Source: Nocardia salmonicida NBRC 13393 (GTDB lineage: Bacteria > Actinomycetota > Actinomycetes > Mycobacteriales > Mycobacteriaceae). From it: a DNA stretch of 35,893 nt. A model generated the notes under the pieces. That model searched no databases, was not told the origin of the DNA, and saw nothing but the letters and a program-made list of their open reading frames with translations. Within the stretch, counting starts at the first letter, position 1. Every line of letters starts with the position of its first letter. A program made the translations under genes and the position numbers. Location of the stretch: contig NZ_BDBR01000070.1 in the NCBI RefSeq assembly GCF_001613085.1, forward strand, positions 1-35,893, given 5' to 3'. Below, in pieces: positions 9,101-15,939 of the stretch.

Positions 9101-10826
9101 GGCCCGGGTGCAGCAAGTCGGCCTCGGGGCCGAGGTTGCGCTTGAGGCTGGTGACGACCTTCTCGCGGATGGCGTCGAGCGGCGGGTTGGTGACCTGCGC
9201 GAACAGCTGCGAGAAGTAGTCGAACAGCAGACGCGAACGGTTCGACAGCACCGCGATCGGGGTGTCGGTACCCATCGAGCCGAGTGCCTCGCCGCCGGTC
9301 TTGGCCATCGGCGTGATCAGCAGGTTCAGGTCCTCGGTGGTGTAGCCGAAGATCTGCTGACGGATCAGCACGCGGTCGTGCGACATGTGCACGTGCGGGC
9401 GATCGGGCAGATCGGCCAGCCGGCTCACGCCGGCGTCGAGCCACTCCTGGTACGGCTGCGCCGCGGCCAGCTCGGACTTGACCTCCGAGTCGGTGACGAT
9501 GCGCCCCTTCTCGGTGTCGACCAGGAACATCTTGCCCGGCTGCAGGCGGATCTTCTGGACCACGGTCGCGGGATCGATGTCGAGCACGCCGACCTCGGAG
9601 GCCAGCACGACGAGACCGTCTTCGGTGACCCAGATACGACCGGGGCGCAGACCGTTGCGGTCGAGCACGGCGCCGATCTTGGTGCCGTCGGAGAAGCACA
9701 CCGCCGCCGGGCCGTCCCACGGCTCCATCAGCATCGAGTGGTACTCGTAGAACGCGCGCCGCTCGGGGTCGAGGTTCTCGTTACGCTCCCACGCCTCGGG
9801 GATCATCATCATGATGGCGTGGTGCAGCTCGCGACCGCCCAGGTGCAGCAGTTCGAGCACCTCGTCGAAGCGCGCGGTGTCGGAAGCGCCGGGGGTACAG
9901 ACCGGGAAGATCTTCTGCAGGCGGTCCTTGCCCGCTTCGTCCTTGCCGAACACGTCGCTGCGAAGCAGCGCCTCACGGGCGCGCATCCAGTTCTCGTTGC
10001 CGGTGACGGTGTTGATCTCACCGTTGTGGGCGACCCGGCGGAACGGGTGCGCCAGCGGCCACGAGGGGAAGGTGTTGGTGGAGAAGCGCGAGTGCACGAT
10101 GCCGATGGCCGACTCGACGCGCTCGTCCTGCAGGTCCAGGTAGAACGCACGCAGCTGGGGCGTGGTGAACATGCCCTTGTAGATGAAGGTCTGGCCGGAC
10201 AGGCTCGGGAAGTACACCGATTCCTTGCCGACGGTGCCCTCACCGGGGCCTGCCTTACCGAGCTCGTGCTCGATCCGCTTGCGGATCACATAGGCGCGAC
10301 GCTCCAGGTCCATGCCGGAGAGCTGCTCGGCGGAGTTCTTCGGCGAGCCGATGAAGATCTGCCGGAAGGTCGGCATGGCATCACGGGCCAGCGCGCCGAG
10401 CGAGGACTCGTCGATCGGCACCTCGCGCCAGCCGAGTACGGCGAGGCCCTCTTCGGTGACGATCTTCTCGACGCCGTAGGCGGCACGCGCGGCTTCGCGA
10501 CGGGCCTGCGGCAGGAAGGCGATACCGGAGGCGTAGGAGCCCTCCGGCGGCAACTCGAAGGGGGCGGCACTTTCGGCGATGATCGCGCGGAAGAACTTAT
10601 CCGGGAGCTGGATCAGGACGCCCGCGCCGTCGCCGGAGTTCGGCTCGGCACCCGCAGCACCGCGGTGCTCCAGGTTCAGGAGGGCCGTAATGGCCTTGTC
10701 GACGATGTCTCGACTGCGTCGTCCATGCATATCGGCGACGAACGCGACGCCGCAGGCGTCGTGTTCGAATGCCGGATCGTAGAGCCCGGTGACTCCGGGT
10801 GACCTGTGGCCAGGAAGTTGCGTCAT
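6159..10826 (-). CDS. gltB: Glutamate synthase large subunit
   Basis: GltB is the large subunit of NADPH-dependent GOGAT, the second step of ammonium assimilation after glutamine synthetase. The start at 10826 (MTQLPGHRSPG) gives 1555 residues and has GAAGG/AGAGG upstream; a longer in-frame ATG at 10910 is unlikely. A short propeptide precedes Cys25 (HDACGVAF), which becomes the N-terminal nucleophile of the class II glutaminase domain. The central and FMN-binding synthase domains follow (GEGGESPARF, GHDGGTGASP). The 3Fe-4S cysteines are C1163, C1169 and C1174 in SGCVMMRVCHLDTCPVG. The C-terminal part is the Gly-rich beta-helix (NIIAGNVIMFGATSG, GDTGRNLGAGMSGG). All key elements are intact. 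It is the first gene of gltBD, below a long leader with several hairpins. Confidence 0.98.
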   Translation of the reverse strand: MTQLPGHRSPGVTGLYDPAFEHDACGVAFVADMHGRRSRDIVDKAITALLNLEHRGAAGAEPNSGDGAGVLIQLPDKFFRAIIAESAAPFELPPEGSYASGIAFLPQARREAARAAYGVEKIVTEEGLAVLGWREVPIDESSLGALARDAMPTFRQIFIGSPKNSAEQLSGMDLERRAYVIRKRIEHELGKAGPGEGTVGKESVYFPSLSGQTFIYKGMFTTPQLRAFYLDLQDERVESAIGIVHSRFSTNTFPSWPLAHPFRRVAHNGEINTVTGNENWMRAREALLRSDVFGKDEAGKDRLQKIFPVCTPGASDTARFDEVLELLHLGGRELHHAIMMMIPEAWERNENLDPERRAFYEYHSMLMEPWDGPAAVCFSDGTKIGAVLDRNGLRPGRIWVTEDGLVVLASEVGVLDIDPATVVQKIRLQPGKMFLVDTEKGRIVTDSEVKSELAAAQPYQEWLDAGVSRLADLPDRPHVHMSHDRVLIRQQIFGYTTEDLNLLITPMAKTGGEALGSMGTDTPIAVLSNRSRLLFDYFSQLFAQVTNPPLDAIREKVVTSLKRNLGPEADLLHPGPDSCRMIALEQPILDNDELAKLVHINDDGSQPGLRSVVVRGLYPVAEGGEGLRKALEAINTQVSAAIDGGARIIVLSDRESNEKLAPIPSLLLTSSVHHHLVRERTRTMVGLVVEAGDAREVHHMALLIGFGAAAINPYMAFETIEDMLERGSLQIPGSTGDLSADFRKAVANYCTAASNGVLKVMSKMGISTLASYNGAQLYQVIGLAQDLVDEYFTGLRSPLGGIGLDEIAEEVAIRHRVAFLENRNERAHRELEVGGEYQWRREGEYHLFNPDTVFKLQHATRTGQYSIFKEYTKLVDDQSERLAALRGLFKFKSNQRASISIDEVESASEIVKRFSTGAMSYGSISAEAHETLAIAMNRIGARSNSGEGGESPARFEVEENGDWRRSAIKQVASGRFGVTAHYLTNATDIQIKMAQGAKPGEGGQLPAHKVYPWVAEVRHSTPGVGLISPPPHHDIYSIEDLAQLIHDLKNANPQARIHVKLVAEPGVGTVATGVSKAHADVVLISGHDGGTGASPLTSLKHAGGPWELGLAETQQTLLLNGLRDRIVVQVDGQMKTGRDVMIAALLGAEEFGFATAPLVVSGCVMMRVCHLDTCPVGIATQNPVLRERFTGKPEFVENFMMFIAEEVRELLAELGFRTLDEAVGRVDLLDTAKAKQHYKAAKLDLSPILDMPETAFMNQNTRCTTTQDHGLDKALDNELIAQSAPALERGQAVKIETKITNVNRTVGTMLGHEVTKLYGGAGLPDDTIDITFTGSAGNSFGAFVPAGITLRVFGDANDYVGKGLSGGHIVVRPSASAPEAFVAEDNIIAGNVIMFGATSGRILINGVAGERFGVRNSGATAVVEGVGDHALEYMTGGRVVILGDTGRNLGAGMSGGVAYVYDPEGKLPGRVNPDQVDAIEQLSGDDFTWLRDIIATHRDETGSAVAERILSDWSQQVNHFVKVMPREYKKVLLAISEAEKAGKDVDTAIMEAARG

Positions 10827-10977
10827 GCCTCTGCCTTCAAGAAAGTCGGCTGTCGATGTCGGCCACCCAGCAAGCTGAGCGTGGGCCCTTCGTCGTTTCG
10901 CCTCCGTCAAGACTGCGTCCGTACGATCCGAAACCAGCGACGGTGGTGGTTTGCGGCGTTGACGTAGTTGGGGTGCT

Positions 10978-11057
10978 CAGAGGTAACGGGATGCTTACTT
11001 CTCCCTTACCTCTGCGCGGGGTTTCACCCGCTACTCTTGGCCCGGTTTCACCGGGCC
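10978..11057 (-). promoter_or_regulatory. Tandem hairpins in the gltB leader
   Basis: Three consecutive inverted repeats lie 150-230 nt upstream of the gltB start. The first pairs CAGAGGTAACGGG (10978-10990) with CCCTTACCTCTG (11003-11014), with one bulged base. The second is GCGGG-GTTTCA-CCCGC (11016-11031). The third is GGCCCGGT-TTC-ACCGGGCC (11039-11057). If transcription starts near 11098 they are all in the gltB 5' leader, where they could act in attenuation, RNA stability or protein binding. No known riboswitch core is recognised. Confidence 0.45.
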
Positions 11058-11104
11058 TCGAACAGGTGGTTGGCCGAACATGGGTGTGTTCGGCGTAAGA
11101 GCAA

Positions 11105-11133
11105 ACGATAAGTCAGACCGCAGACCCAACCAA
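11105..11133 (-). promoter_or_regulatory. Possible gltBD promoter
   Basis: On the minus strand, TTGGTT (11128-11133) and TATCGT (11105-11110) are separated by 17 nt, matching sigma-70-type -35 and -10 elements moderately well. A start near 11098 would give a leader of about 270 nt containing the three hairpins. Sequence match only. Confidence 0.35.
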
Positions 11134-11692
11134 CTAAGGTTGTGCTAAGTAACCCGTCTAGCTGGGGTTTGTAACGGCTGCTTGCATCGTCGCGCGCGTC
11201 GTCCAGTGTAAAGCAGACTGGGGACCGGATCGATCCCGGACAACCCGTTCCTACCTGCGTGAACACCGTGGACGAGCAGACTCGAATCAGCCGCCGACCC
11301 GGGGTCGAAAGCTGAACTCACCTGCACCGCAGCAGATTTCCCTACAGATGCCCTGGTCAAACCTCCCACCTCCGCTAACCGGGGGTGGGGACTGTGAGAT
11401 ATTCCCGACACGGGCCCCCACAAGCGCGCCAGTCAGCCGACCGTACGGTCTGTATTGCGAAATGTGCGCCACAGCACACCTCTGGCTAACTTCTGGCAGT
11501 GTCGTTCGACACAAATCGGGCGCGGACGGCGGTAGAGCCCGGCTCGCCGCGTACGACACGCCGAGGTGGGCACGGAAATATCTCGGTCGACGCGATGGCT
11601 GGACTCACTCGACTGTGAGGCTGACCACAAGCAGCACCTCGGCACTCGGTGTGTCGGTGTCCGGCCTGTCACGCTGACACAACGAATCCATG

Positions 11693-11726
11693 CCAGTTTT
11701 GCCATGCCTACCAGTTTCGCCATGCC
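11693..11726 (+). repeat. 18-nt-period tandem repeat before the DUF4407 gene
   Basis: CCAGTTTTGCCATGCC (11693-11708) is repeated as CCAGTTTCGCCATGCC (11711-11726) with one mismatch, 30 nt before the start codon. It may be an activator or repressor site. It can be read in frame with the gene as a Pro/Leu/Cys peptide, but the better start is downstream of it. Confidence 0.6.
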
Positions 11727-11755
11727 CAGTGGAGCGCACGACCCGGGGAGAATTC

Positions 11756-13567
11756 ATGACCGGCTTACTCACCTGGCTCGGCGGAGGCCTCGCCTCGTCT
11801 CGGCGCCGGGACCCTGAAACGGGTGCTGACCTGGCTTTCAGCCACGAACAAGGCCGTTATCTGGTCACCGGTGCCGCAGTGTCGTCGTTCGCGCTGATCG
11901 CCGGTCTCGTCGCGTTGTGCGCGCTGCTCGCCGCCGATGTCGGCGTGGTCGGCGCGGTGCTGTTCGCGCTGGTCGTCGCGGGCGCGGCGGGCGCGCTCGG
12001 GCGGGCGCTGGCGACCACGCATCCCGGGGCCGACGATGACCGGTTCGGCGTCGCGGCCCGGATCGGGGTCGGGGTGCTGGCGGGGGTGTTCGTCGCCGAA
12101 CTCGCCGCCACCGTGCTGCTCGGCGGGACCGTCGACCGGGAACTGGATGTGCGCGCCCAAGCCGGCGCCGAGAACGCGCCCGCCGTGGTCGCCGCCCGCA
12201 CCACCTTCGACCTGGCCACCGCCGACCGCGCCGCGCTCGACCTGAGCATCGCCAAGTCGCAGGCCGATATCGACCGCGCGCTGGTCATCGCCCGGTGCGA
12301 GTACAACCCCACCTCGGAATGCCCGCGGACCAGGATCACCGGGGTGCCCGGTCGCGGTCCGGAAACCCAGACCGCCAATGACATGCTCGACGACGCCCGC
12401 AAACAGCTCGCCACGGCGCAGGGCCGCGTCGAGGGCCTCGACCAGCGGGTTCGCACCGAGTCCGCCACCCTCGCCGCCGCGCGGACCAGCGCGATCGCCG
12501 AGGGCGACCGTGGTCTCGGCGCCCGCTGGCTGGCCATGAACAGCTACACCGCTTCGCACGCGGGGGCCGCTGCCCTGCGCCTTCTCATCCTGCTCGCGGG
12601 GATCGTGGCGGCCCTGCTGCCGCTGCTGTTGCGCTGGTGGCGCGGGGAAACCTCGCTGGACCGCCGGGTCGACGCCGCGGACGTGGCCGACCGGGCCCAG
12701 CGCGAAGCCGACGCCGCCATCGCGGTGAAACGCGCCGAGGTTCGCACCGAGACGGCCGCATTGCGCGCCGAACACGAGCTCACCGCCGCGCAACTGGCCA
12801 TCGAAGCCGATACCGTGATCGATCGAGAACGTCAGCGCACCAGGATCATCGCCGCGATCGGCGGTTTCGAGCTCGGGTTCTCCGAGCCGCATCGAAAGGA
12901 CGACTCCGTGTCTCTGGAGCCGAACGTGCCATCGCAGCTGCCCGCCGGTTATGTCCAGCACGCGCTGCCCACCGGTCCCGCCGGGACGCTCGTCCCCGCG
13001 CACCAGGCCCCTGCTCAGCAGGCCCCCGCGCCCGCGCCGACCAGCGGTGGCGGCCTCGAACTGCCGATCATCGGAACAGTGCCGTTCACCGACACCGCGG
13101 CCCGCTGGATTCGGCCGCTGGTGCCTTCGTTCGTGGCCAACGCGTTCGACTCGGCCACCCACCCGATGCGGACCGCGCGACAGGCGTTCGAAGAGGTCGA
13201 AGAGGTGACGTTCACGCTGCGCCGCTCGCGCAAGGTCACCGTCGACACCCAGGATTCCTCGGCGCAGCAGCAGGTTCCCGCCGGATACCAGCTGCAGGGA
13301 CAGCCCGCGCAGGGTTACCTACCGCCCGGCGCCTACCCGCAGCAGCCGTACCAGCCCTATGCCCAGCAGATCGCCTCGAACGTGGTCGACGCGCCGTCGA
13401 GCCGCTTCCACCCGGACCCGCGTCAGTACCAGTCGGCGCCGACCTACACCGCCCTGCCCGCCGGACAGGGCAACGGTCTGCCCGAGGCACAGGGCCACGA
13501 CGAGCTTCCCGGCGGCGGCGCGGGCGAGCTCCCCGGCGGTCGTCGTCAGCTGCCGCCCGCCCGCTGA
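11756..13567 (+). CDS. DUF4407-type membrane protein with long Gln/Pro-rich tail
   Basis: This 603-residue integral membrane protein has the DUF4407 layout: two adjacent membrane segments at about 37-60 and 62-84, a third near 99-122, a long extracytoplasmic Ala/Arg/Glu-rich coiled coil (about 125-270), and a fourth segment near 273-295 ending in LLLRWWRGE. A second charged coiled coil follows (about 300-365). The C-terminal 220 residues are low-complexity, rich in Pro, Gln and Ala (PAHQAPAQQAPAPAPT, QLQGQPAQGYLPPGAYPQQP), and probably disordered in the cytoplasm. The start at 11756 has GGGGAG seven nt upstream; a longer frame from 11690 would add a Pro/Cys peptide encoded by a tandem repeat and is less likely. 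No biochemical function is established for the family as far as I know. It is monocistronic and converges on the MFS gene. Confidence 0.75.
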   Translation: MTGLLTWLGGGLASSRRRDPETGADLAFSHEQGRYLVTGAAVSSFALIAGLVALCALLAADVGVVGAVLFALVVAGAAGALGRALATTHPGADDDRFGVAARIGVGVLAGVFVAELAATVLLGGTVDRELDVRAQAGAENAPAVVAARTTFDLATADRAALDLSIAKSQADIDRALVIARCEYNPTSECPRTRITGVPGRGPETQTANDMLDDARKQLATAQGRVEGLDQRVRTESATLAAARTSAIAEGDRGLGARWLAMNSYTASHAGAAALRLLILLAGIVAALLPLLLRWWRGETSLDRRVDAADVADRAQREADAAIAVKRAEVRTETAALRAEHELTAAQLAIEADTVIDRERQRTRIIAAIGGFELGFSEPHRKDDSVSLEPNVPSQLPAGYVQHALPTGPAGTLVPAHQAPAQQAPAPAPTSGGGLELPIIGTVPFTDTAARWIRPLVPSFVANAFDSATHPMRTARQAFEEVEEVTFTLRRSRKVTVDTQDSSAQQQVPAGYQLQGQPAQGYLPPGAYPQQPYQPYAQQIASNVVDAPSSRFHPDPRQYQSAPTYTALPAGQGNGLPEAQGHDELPGGGAGELPGGRRQLPPAR

Positions 13568-13576
13568 TCGCACGAG

Positions 13577-13607
13577 TCGGGACAGCAGGCCGCGCCCGCT
13601 GTCCCGA
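13577..13607. terminator. Hairpin between convergent genes
   Basis: A 10-bp perfect stem, TCGGGACAGC (13577-13586) with GCTGTCCCGA (13598-13607), and an 11-nt loop lie between the DUF4407 stop and the MFS stop. Its position suits termination in both directions. Confidence 0.65.
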
Positions 13608-13615
13608 ACTCCCGC

Positions 13616-15127
13616 TCAGCCGCGCGTGGTCTTCGTCCGGACCGCGCTGTAGGCCGCGAACAACAGCACCGCGACGATGCCGACCACCGTCAGATGGATG
13701 CCGCTGACGAACGCCTGATTCGCCGAGGACAGGAACTCCTGCGCCACCGCGGCGGGCAGCTCGGCAGCCACCTCGACCGCGCCACTGAGCGAACCCGATG
13801 CGGTCGCCACCGCGTCGTCGGGCAGCAGGGACAGGTCGAGGCCACGGCGGAAGATCGCCATCACGGTGCTCCCGAGCAGGGCGACACCGAGTGCGAGACC
13901 GGTCTCGTAGGCGGTCTCCGAGATCGCCGCGGCCGCACCGGCACGTTCGGCCGGAGCCGATCCGACGACCAGGTCGGCGGCCACCGTCATGGCCACGCCG
14001 GCGCCCAGACCGATTCCGACGAAACCGAGCACGAACGCTTCGGCGCCGCTCACCACGTCGACCGCGAGGAACGCCGCCGTGCCCAACGCCGCGACCACCA
14101 GCGCACCGGCCAGCACGACCGTCGCACGCCAGCGCCGTACGAGCAGGGCAGCCGCCAGCGAGCCGAGCACGCTCGCCGCGAGTCCGGGCAGCATCAGCAG
14201 ACCCGCTTGCAAGGGCGTGCGGCCGAGAACCAACTGCAGATACTGCGAGCCGAAGAACAGCACGCCTGCCAGGGCGAACACCGCGAGCAGGTTCGTGAAC
14301 ACCGCGACCCGGAACCTCGGCAGCTCGAACAGCCGCAGGTCGAGCATCGGATCGGTCAGGCGACGCTGCCTGCGCACGAACAGCACAGCCGAGATCACAC
14401 CGACCAGGCCGACCAGTAGCGCACTCACCATGGGACCGTGCGCGGCGGTTTCCTTCACCGCGTAGACCACCGGGACCAGCGCCAGCATGGACAGCAGCGC
14501 GCTGAGCGCGTCGAACCGGCCCGGATTCGGGTCACGTGATTCGGGGATGAGCAGCGGCGCGAGTGCCAGCAGCACCAGCATCACCGGCAGGTTCACCAGG
14601 AACACCGAGCCCCACCAGAAGTGTTCGAGGAGCCAGCCGCCGACCAGCGGACCAGCCGCGGCGCCGCCACCGGCCATCGCGCTCCACACGCCGATCGCCA
14701 TCGTGCGCTGACGCGCGTCCTGGAACATCGAGCGGATCAGCCCCAGCGTGGCGGGCATCAGTGTGGCACCGGCCACACCCTGCAAGACCCGCGCCGCGAT
14801 CAGCATTTCGGGCGAGACCGCCCATGCGGCCAGCGCAGAGGCGACGCCGAAGCCGACGGCGCCGATCAGCAGCAGTCTGCGCCTGCCGATCCGGTCGCCG
14901 AGGTTGCCCATCACGACCAGCAGGCCGGCGAGCACGAACGAGTACACGTCGATGATCCAGAGCAGCTGCGGGGTGCTCGGGGCCAGGTCGGCGCTGATCG
15001 CGGGCACGGCCAGGTCGAGCACGGTCGCGTCGACGGCGAGCAGCAGTAGGGCAAGGGCCAGTACGCCGAGGCCCGCCCACTCACGCGGGGTGGCGTGTGA
15101 CGGGGCGAGTGCGGTGGGGGTGTTCAT
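13616..15127 (-). CDS. Drug-efflux MFS transporter (DHA2, 14-helix type)
   Basis: The 503-residue product is a proton-driven multidrug exporter of the DHA2/QacA-EmrB group in the cytoplasmic membrane. The first helix carries the LLLAVDATVLDLAVPAI motif typical of drug:H+ antiporters. The loop between helices 2 and 3 has GNLGDRIGRRRLL (motif A). Helix 5 has MAGGGAAAGPLVGGWLL (motif C). About 14 hydrophobic segments can be counted. The closest system I recall is LfrA of Mycobacterium smegmatis, which also has a divergent TetR repressor (LfrR). The ATG at 15127 is preceded by GAGAG. Its control region holds two copies of a TetR-type operator shared with the regulator, so drug-induced derepression is likely. 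The substrate cannot be read from sequence. Confidence 0.9.
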   Translation of the reverse strand: MNTPTALAPSHATPREWAGLGVLALALLLLAVDATVLDLAVPAISADLAPSTPQLLWIIDVYSFVLAGLLVVMGNLGDRIGRRRLLLIGAVGFGVASALAAWAVSPEMLIAARVLQGVAGATLMPATLGLIRSMFQDARQRTMAIGVWSAMAGGGAAAGPLVGGWLLEHFWWGSVFLVNLPVMLVLLALAPLLIPESRDPNPGRFDALSALLSMLALVPVVYAVKETAAHGPMVSALLVGLVGVISAVLFVRRQRRLTDPMLDLRLFELPRFRVAVFTNLLAVFALAGVLFFGSQYLQLVLGRTPLQAGLLMLPGLAASVLGSLAAALLVRRWRATVVLAGALVVAALGTAAFLAVDVVSGAEAFVLGFVGIGLGAGVAMTVAADLVVGSAPAERAGAAAAISETAYETGLALGVALLGSTVMAIFRRGLDLSLLPDDAVATASGSLSGAVEVAAELPAAVAQEFLSSANQAFVSGIHLTVVGIVAVLLFAAYSAVRTKTTRG

Positions 15128-15153
15128 CGGTCTCTCGACTTTCAGGTTGGTAA

Positions 15154-15200
15154 ACCGTCCAGCCGGTACAGTAACAGGAATACCGTCCAGACGGTACAGT
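15154..15200. promoter_or_regulatory. Two TetR-type operator copies
   Basis: ACCGTCCAGCCGGTACAGT (15154-15172) and ACCGTCCAGACGGTACAGT (15182-15200) are 19-nt direct repeats 28 bp apart. Each contains an inverted repeat: TACCGTC-CA-GACGGTA is perfect in the second copy and has one mismatch in the core of the first. They fill the gap between the MFS and TetR starts, and the second copy contains the TACAGT -10 box of the TetR gene, so the repressor probably controls both genes. Confidence 0.8.
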
Positions 15201-15207
15201 GAGCGCT

Positions 15208-15753
15208 GTGAGCCCCGGCACCCGCGATCGCATCCTCGACGCCCTGGAAACCCTGCTGCTCGAACGCGGCACGGCCCAGATGACCCTCGACAATGTCGCC
15301 GCGGCGGCGGGGGTGTCCAAGGGCGGACTGCTCTACCACTTCAAGAGCAAGGACGCGCTGCTCGTCGGGCTGGTGCATCGACTCGGCGAGCGTGCCCGCA
15401 CCCAACTCGACGAAGCCAGGGCGAGCGGGAGCTCGATCGCCGAGTGGTACCTCCAGACCCCCGATCCCACCGCGCAGGCCGATGCCGTCGAACTCGCCCT
15501 GTACCGCTCGCTGCTGGCGACCATGCGCACCATCGACGCCTCGGCGGGCAGCGAACCCGACGAGGTGCAGCGCGCGCTCGACGCGGTGATGGCGGCCTGG
15601 TCGGACAACCTCGAGACCGAGGTCGACGACCCCGTCCGCGCCGACACCATCCGCCTCGTCGGCGACGGGGTCTACCTGCGCGCCCTGCTCGGCCTGCCGC
15701 AGATCGAGCCCGCGCGCTACCGCGCCGTCGTCGACCGGCTGCTGCAACGCTGA
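15208..15753 (+). CDS. TetR-family repressor of the divergent efflux gene
   Basis: This 181-residue cytoplasmic protein has an N-terminal TetR helix-turn-helix (MTLDNVAAAAGVSKGGLLYHFKSKDALL at about residues 27-55) and a helical ligand-binding domain. I place the start at the GTG at 15208 because TACAGT lies 7 nt upstream, the arrangement of a leaderless transcript, and no Shine-Dalgarno is present. An upstream in-frame GTG at 15199 lies inside the -10/operator and would add MSA. Divergence from the MFS gene over the paired palindromes makes it the local, self-regulating repressor. The GVSKGGLLYHF motif is typical of TetR proteins next to drug pumps. Confidence 0.9.
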   Translation: MSPGTRDRILDALETLLLERGTAQMTLDNVAAAAGVSKGGLLYHFKSKDALLVGLVHRLGERARTQLDEARASGSSIAEWYLQTPDPTAQADAVELALYRSLLATMRTIDASAGSEPDEVQRALDAVMAAWSDNLETEVDDPVRADTIRLVGDGVYLRALLGLPQIEPARYRAVVDRLLQR

Positions 15754-15927
15754 CGACCCACGAGCGCGCACACTGAGTGGACGCTTGTACACCGAACTCC
15801 GCTGTAAACAACGACACGACCGCTGGGCCGGTGGAGGCTCACAAAAGCCATCGCCACCAGTTGGTATAGCAACCTGACTCCAATAGTGACCTACGCAACT
15901 CTGTGGTCACTGGTCGTTTCGCCGGTT

Positions 15928-15933
15928 TACAGT
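15928..15933 (+). promoter_or_regulatory. -10 box of the adenylate cyclase gene (leaderless)
   Basis: TACAGT ends 6 nt before the GTG at 15940, with no Shine-Dalgarno between them. This spacing puts the transcript start at the start codon. Confidence 0.45.
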
Positions 15934-15939
15934 TCGAGT

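Larger units (their letters stand above)
10827..11755. other. Gene-free region between gltB and the DUF4407 gene
   Basis: About 930 nt between divergent genes, with no open frame that has a start, ribosome site and protein-like composition. The gltB side holds the hairpins and possible promoter annotated separately. The other half has operator-like palindromes: GACCGTACGGTC at 11439-11450, GTGTCG-TT-CGACAC at 11499-11512 and TGTCA-CGC-TGACA at 11667-11679. It also has a short tandem repeat at 11693-11726. A small RNA cannot be excluded. Confidence 0.5.
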
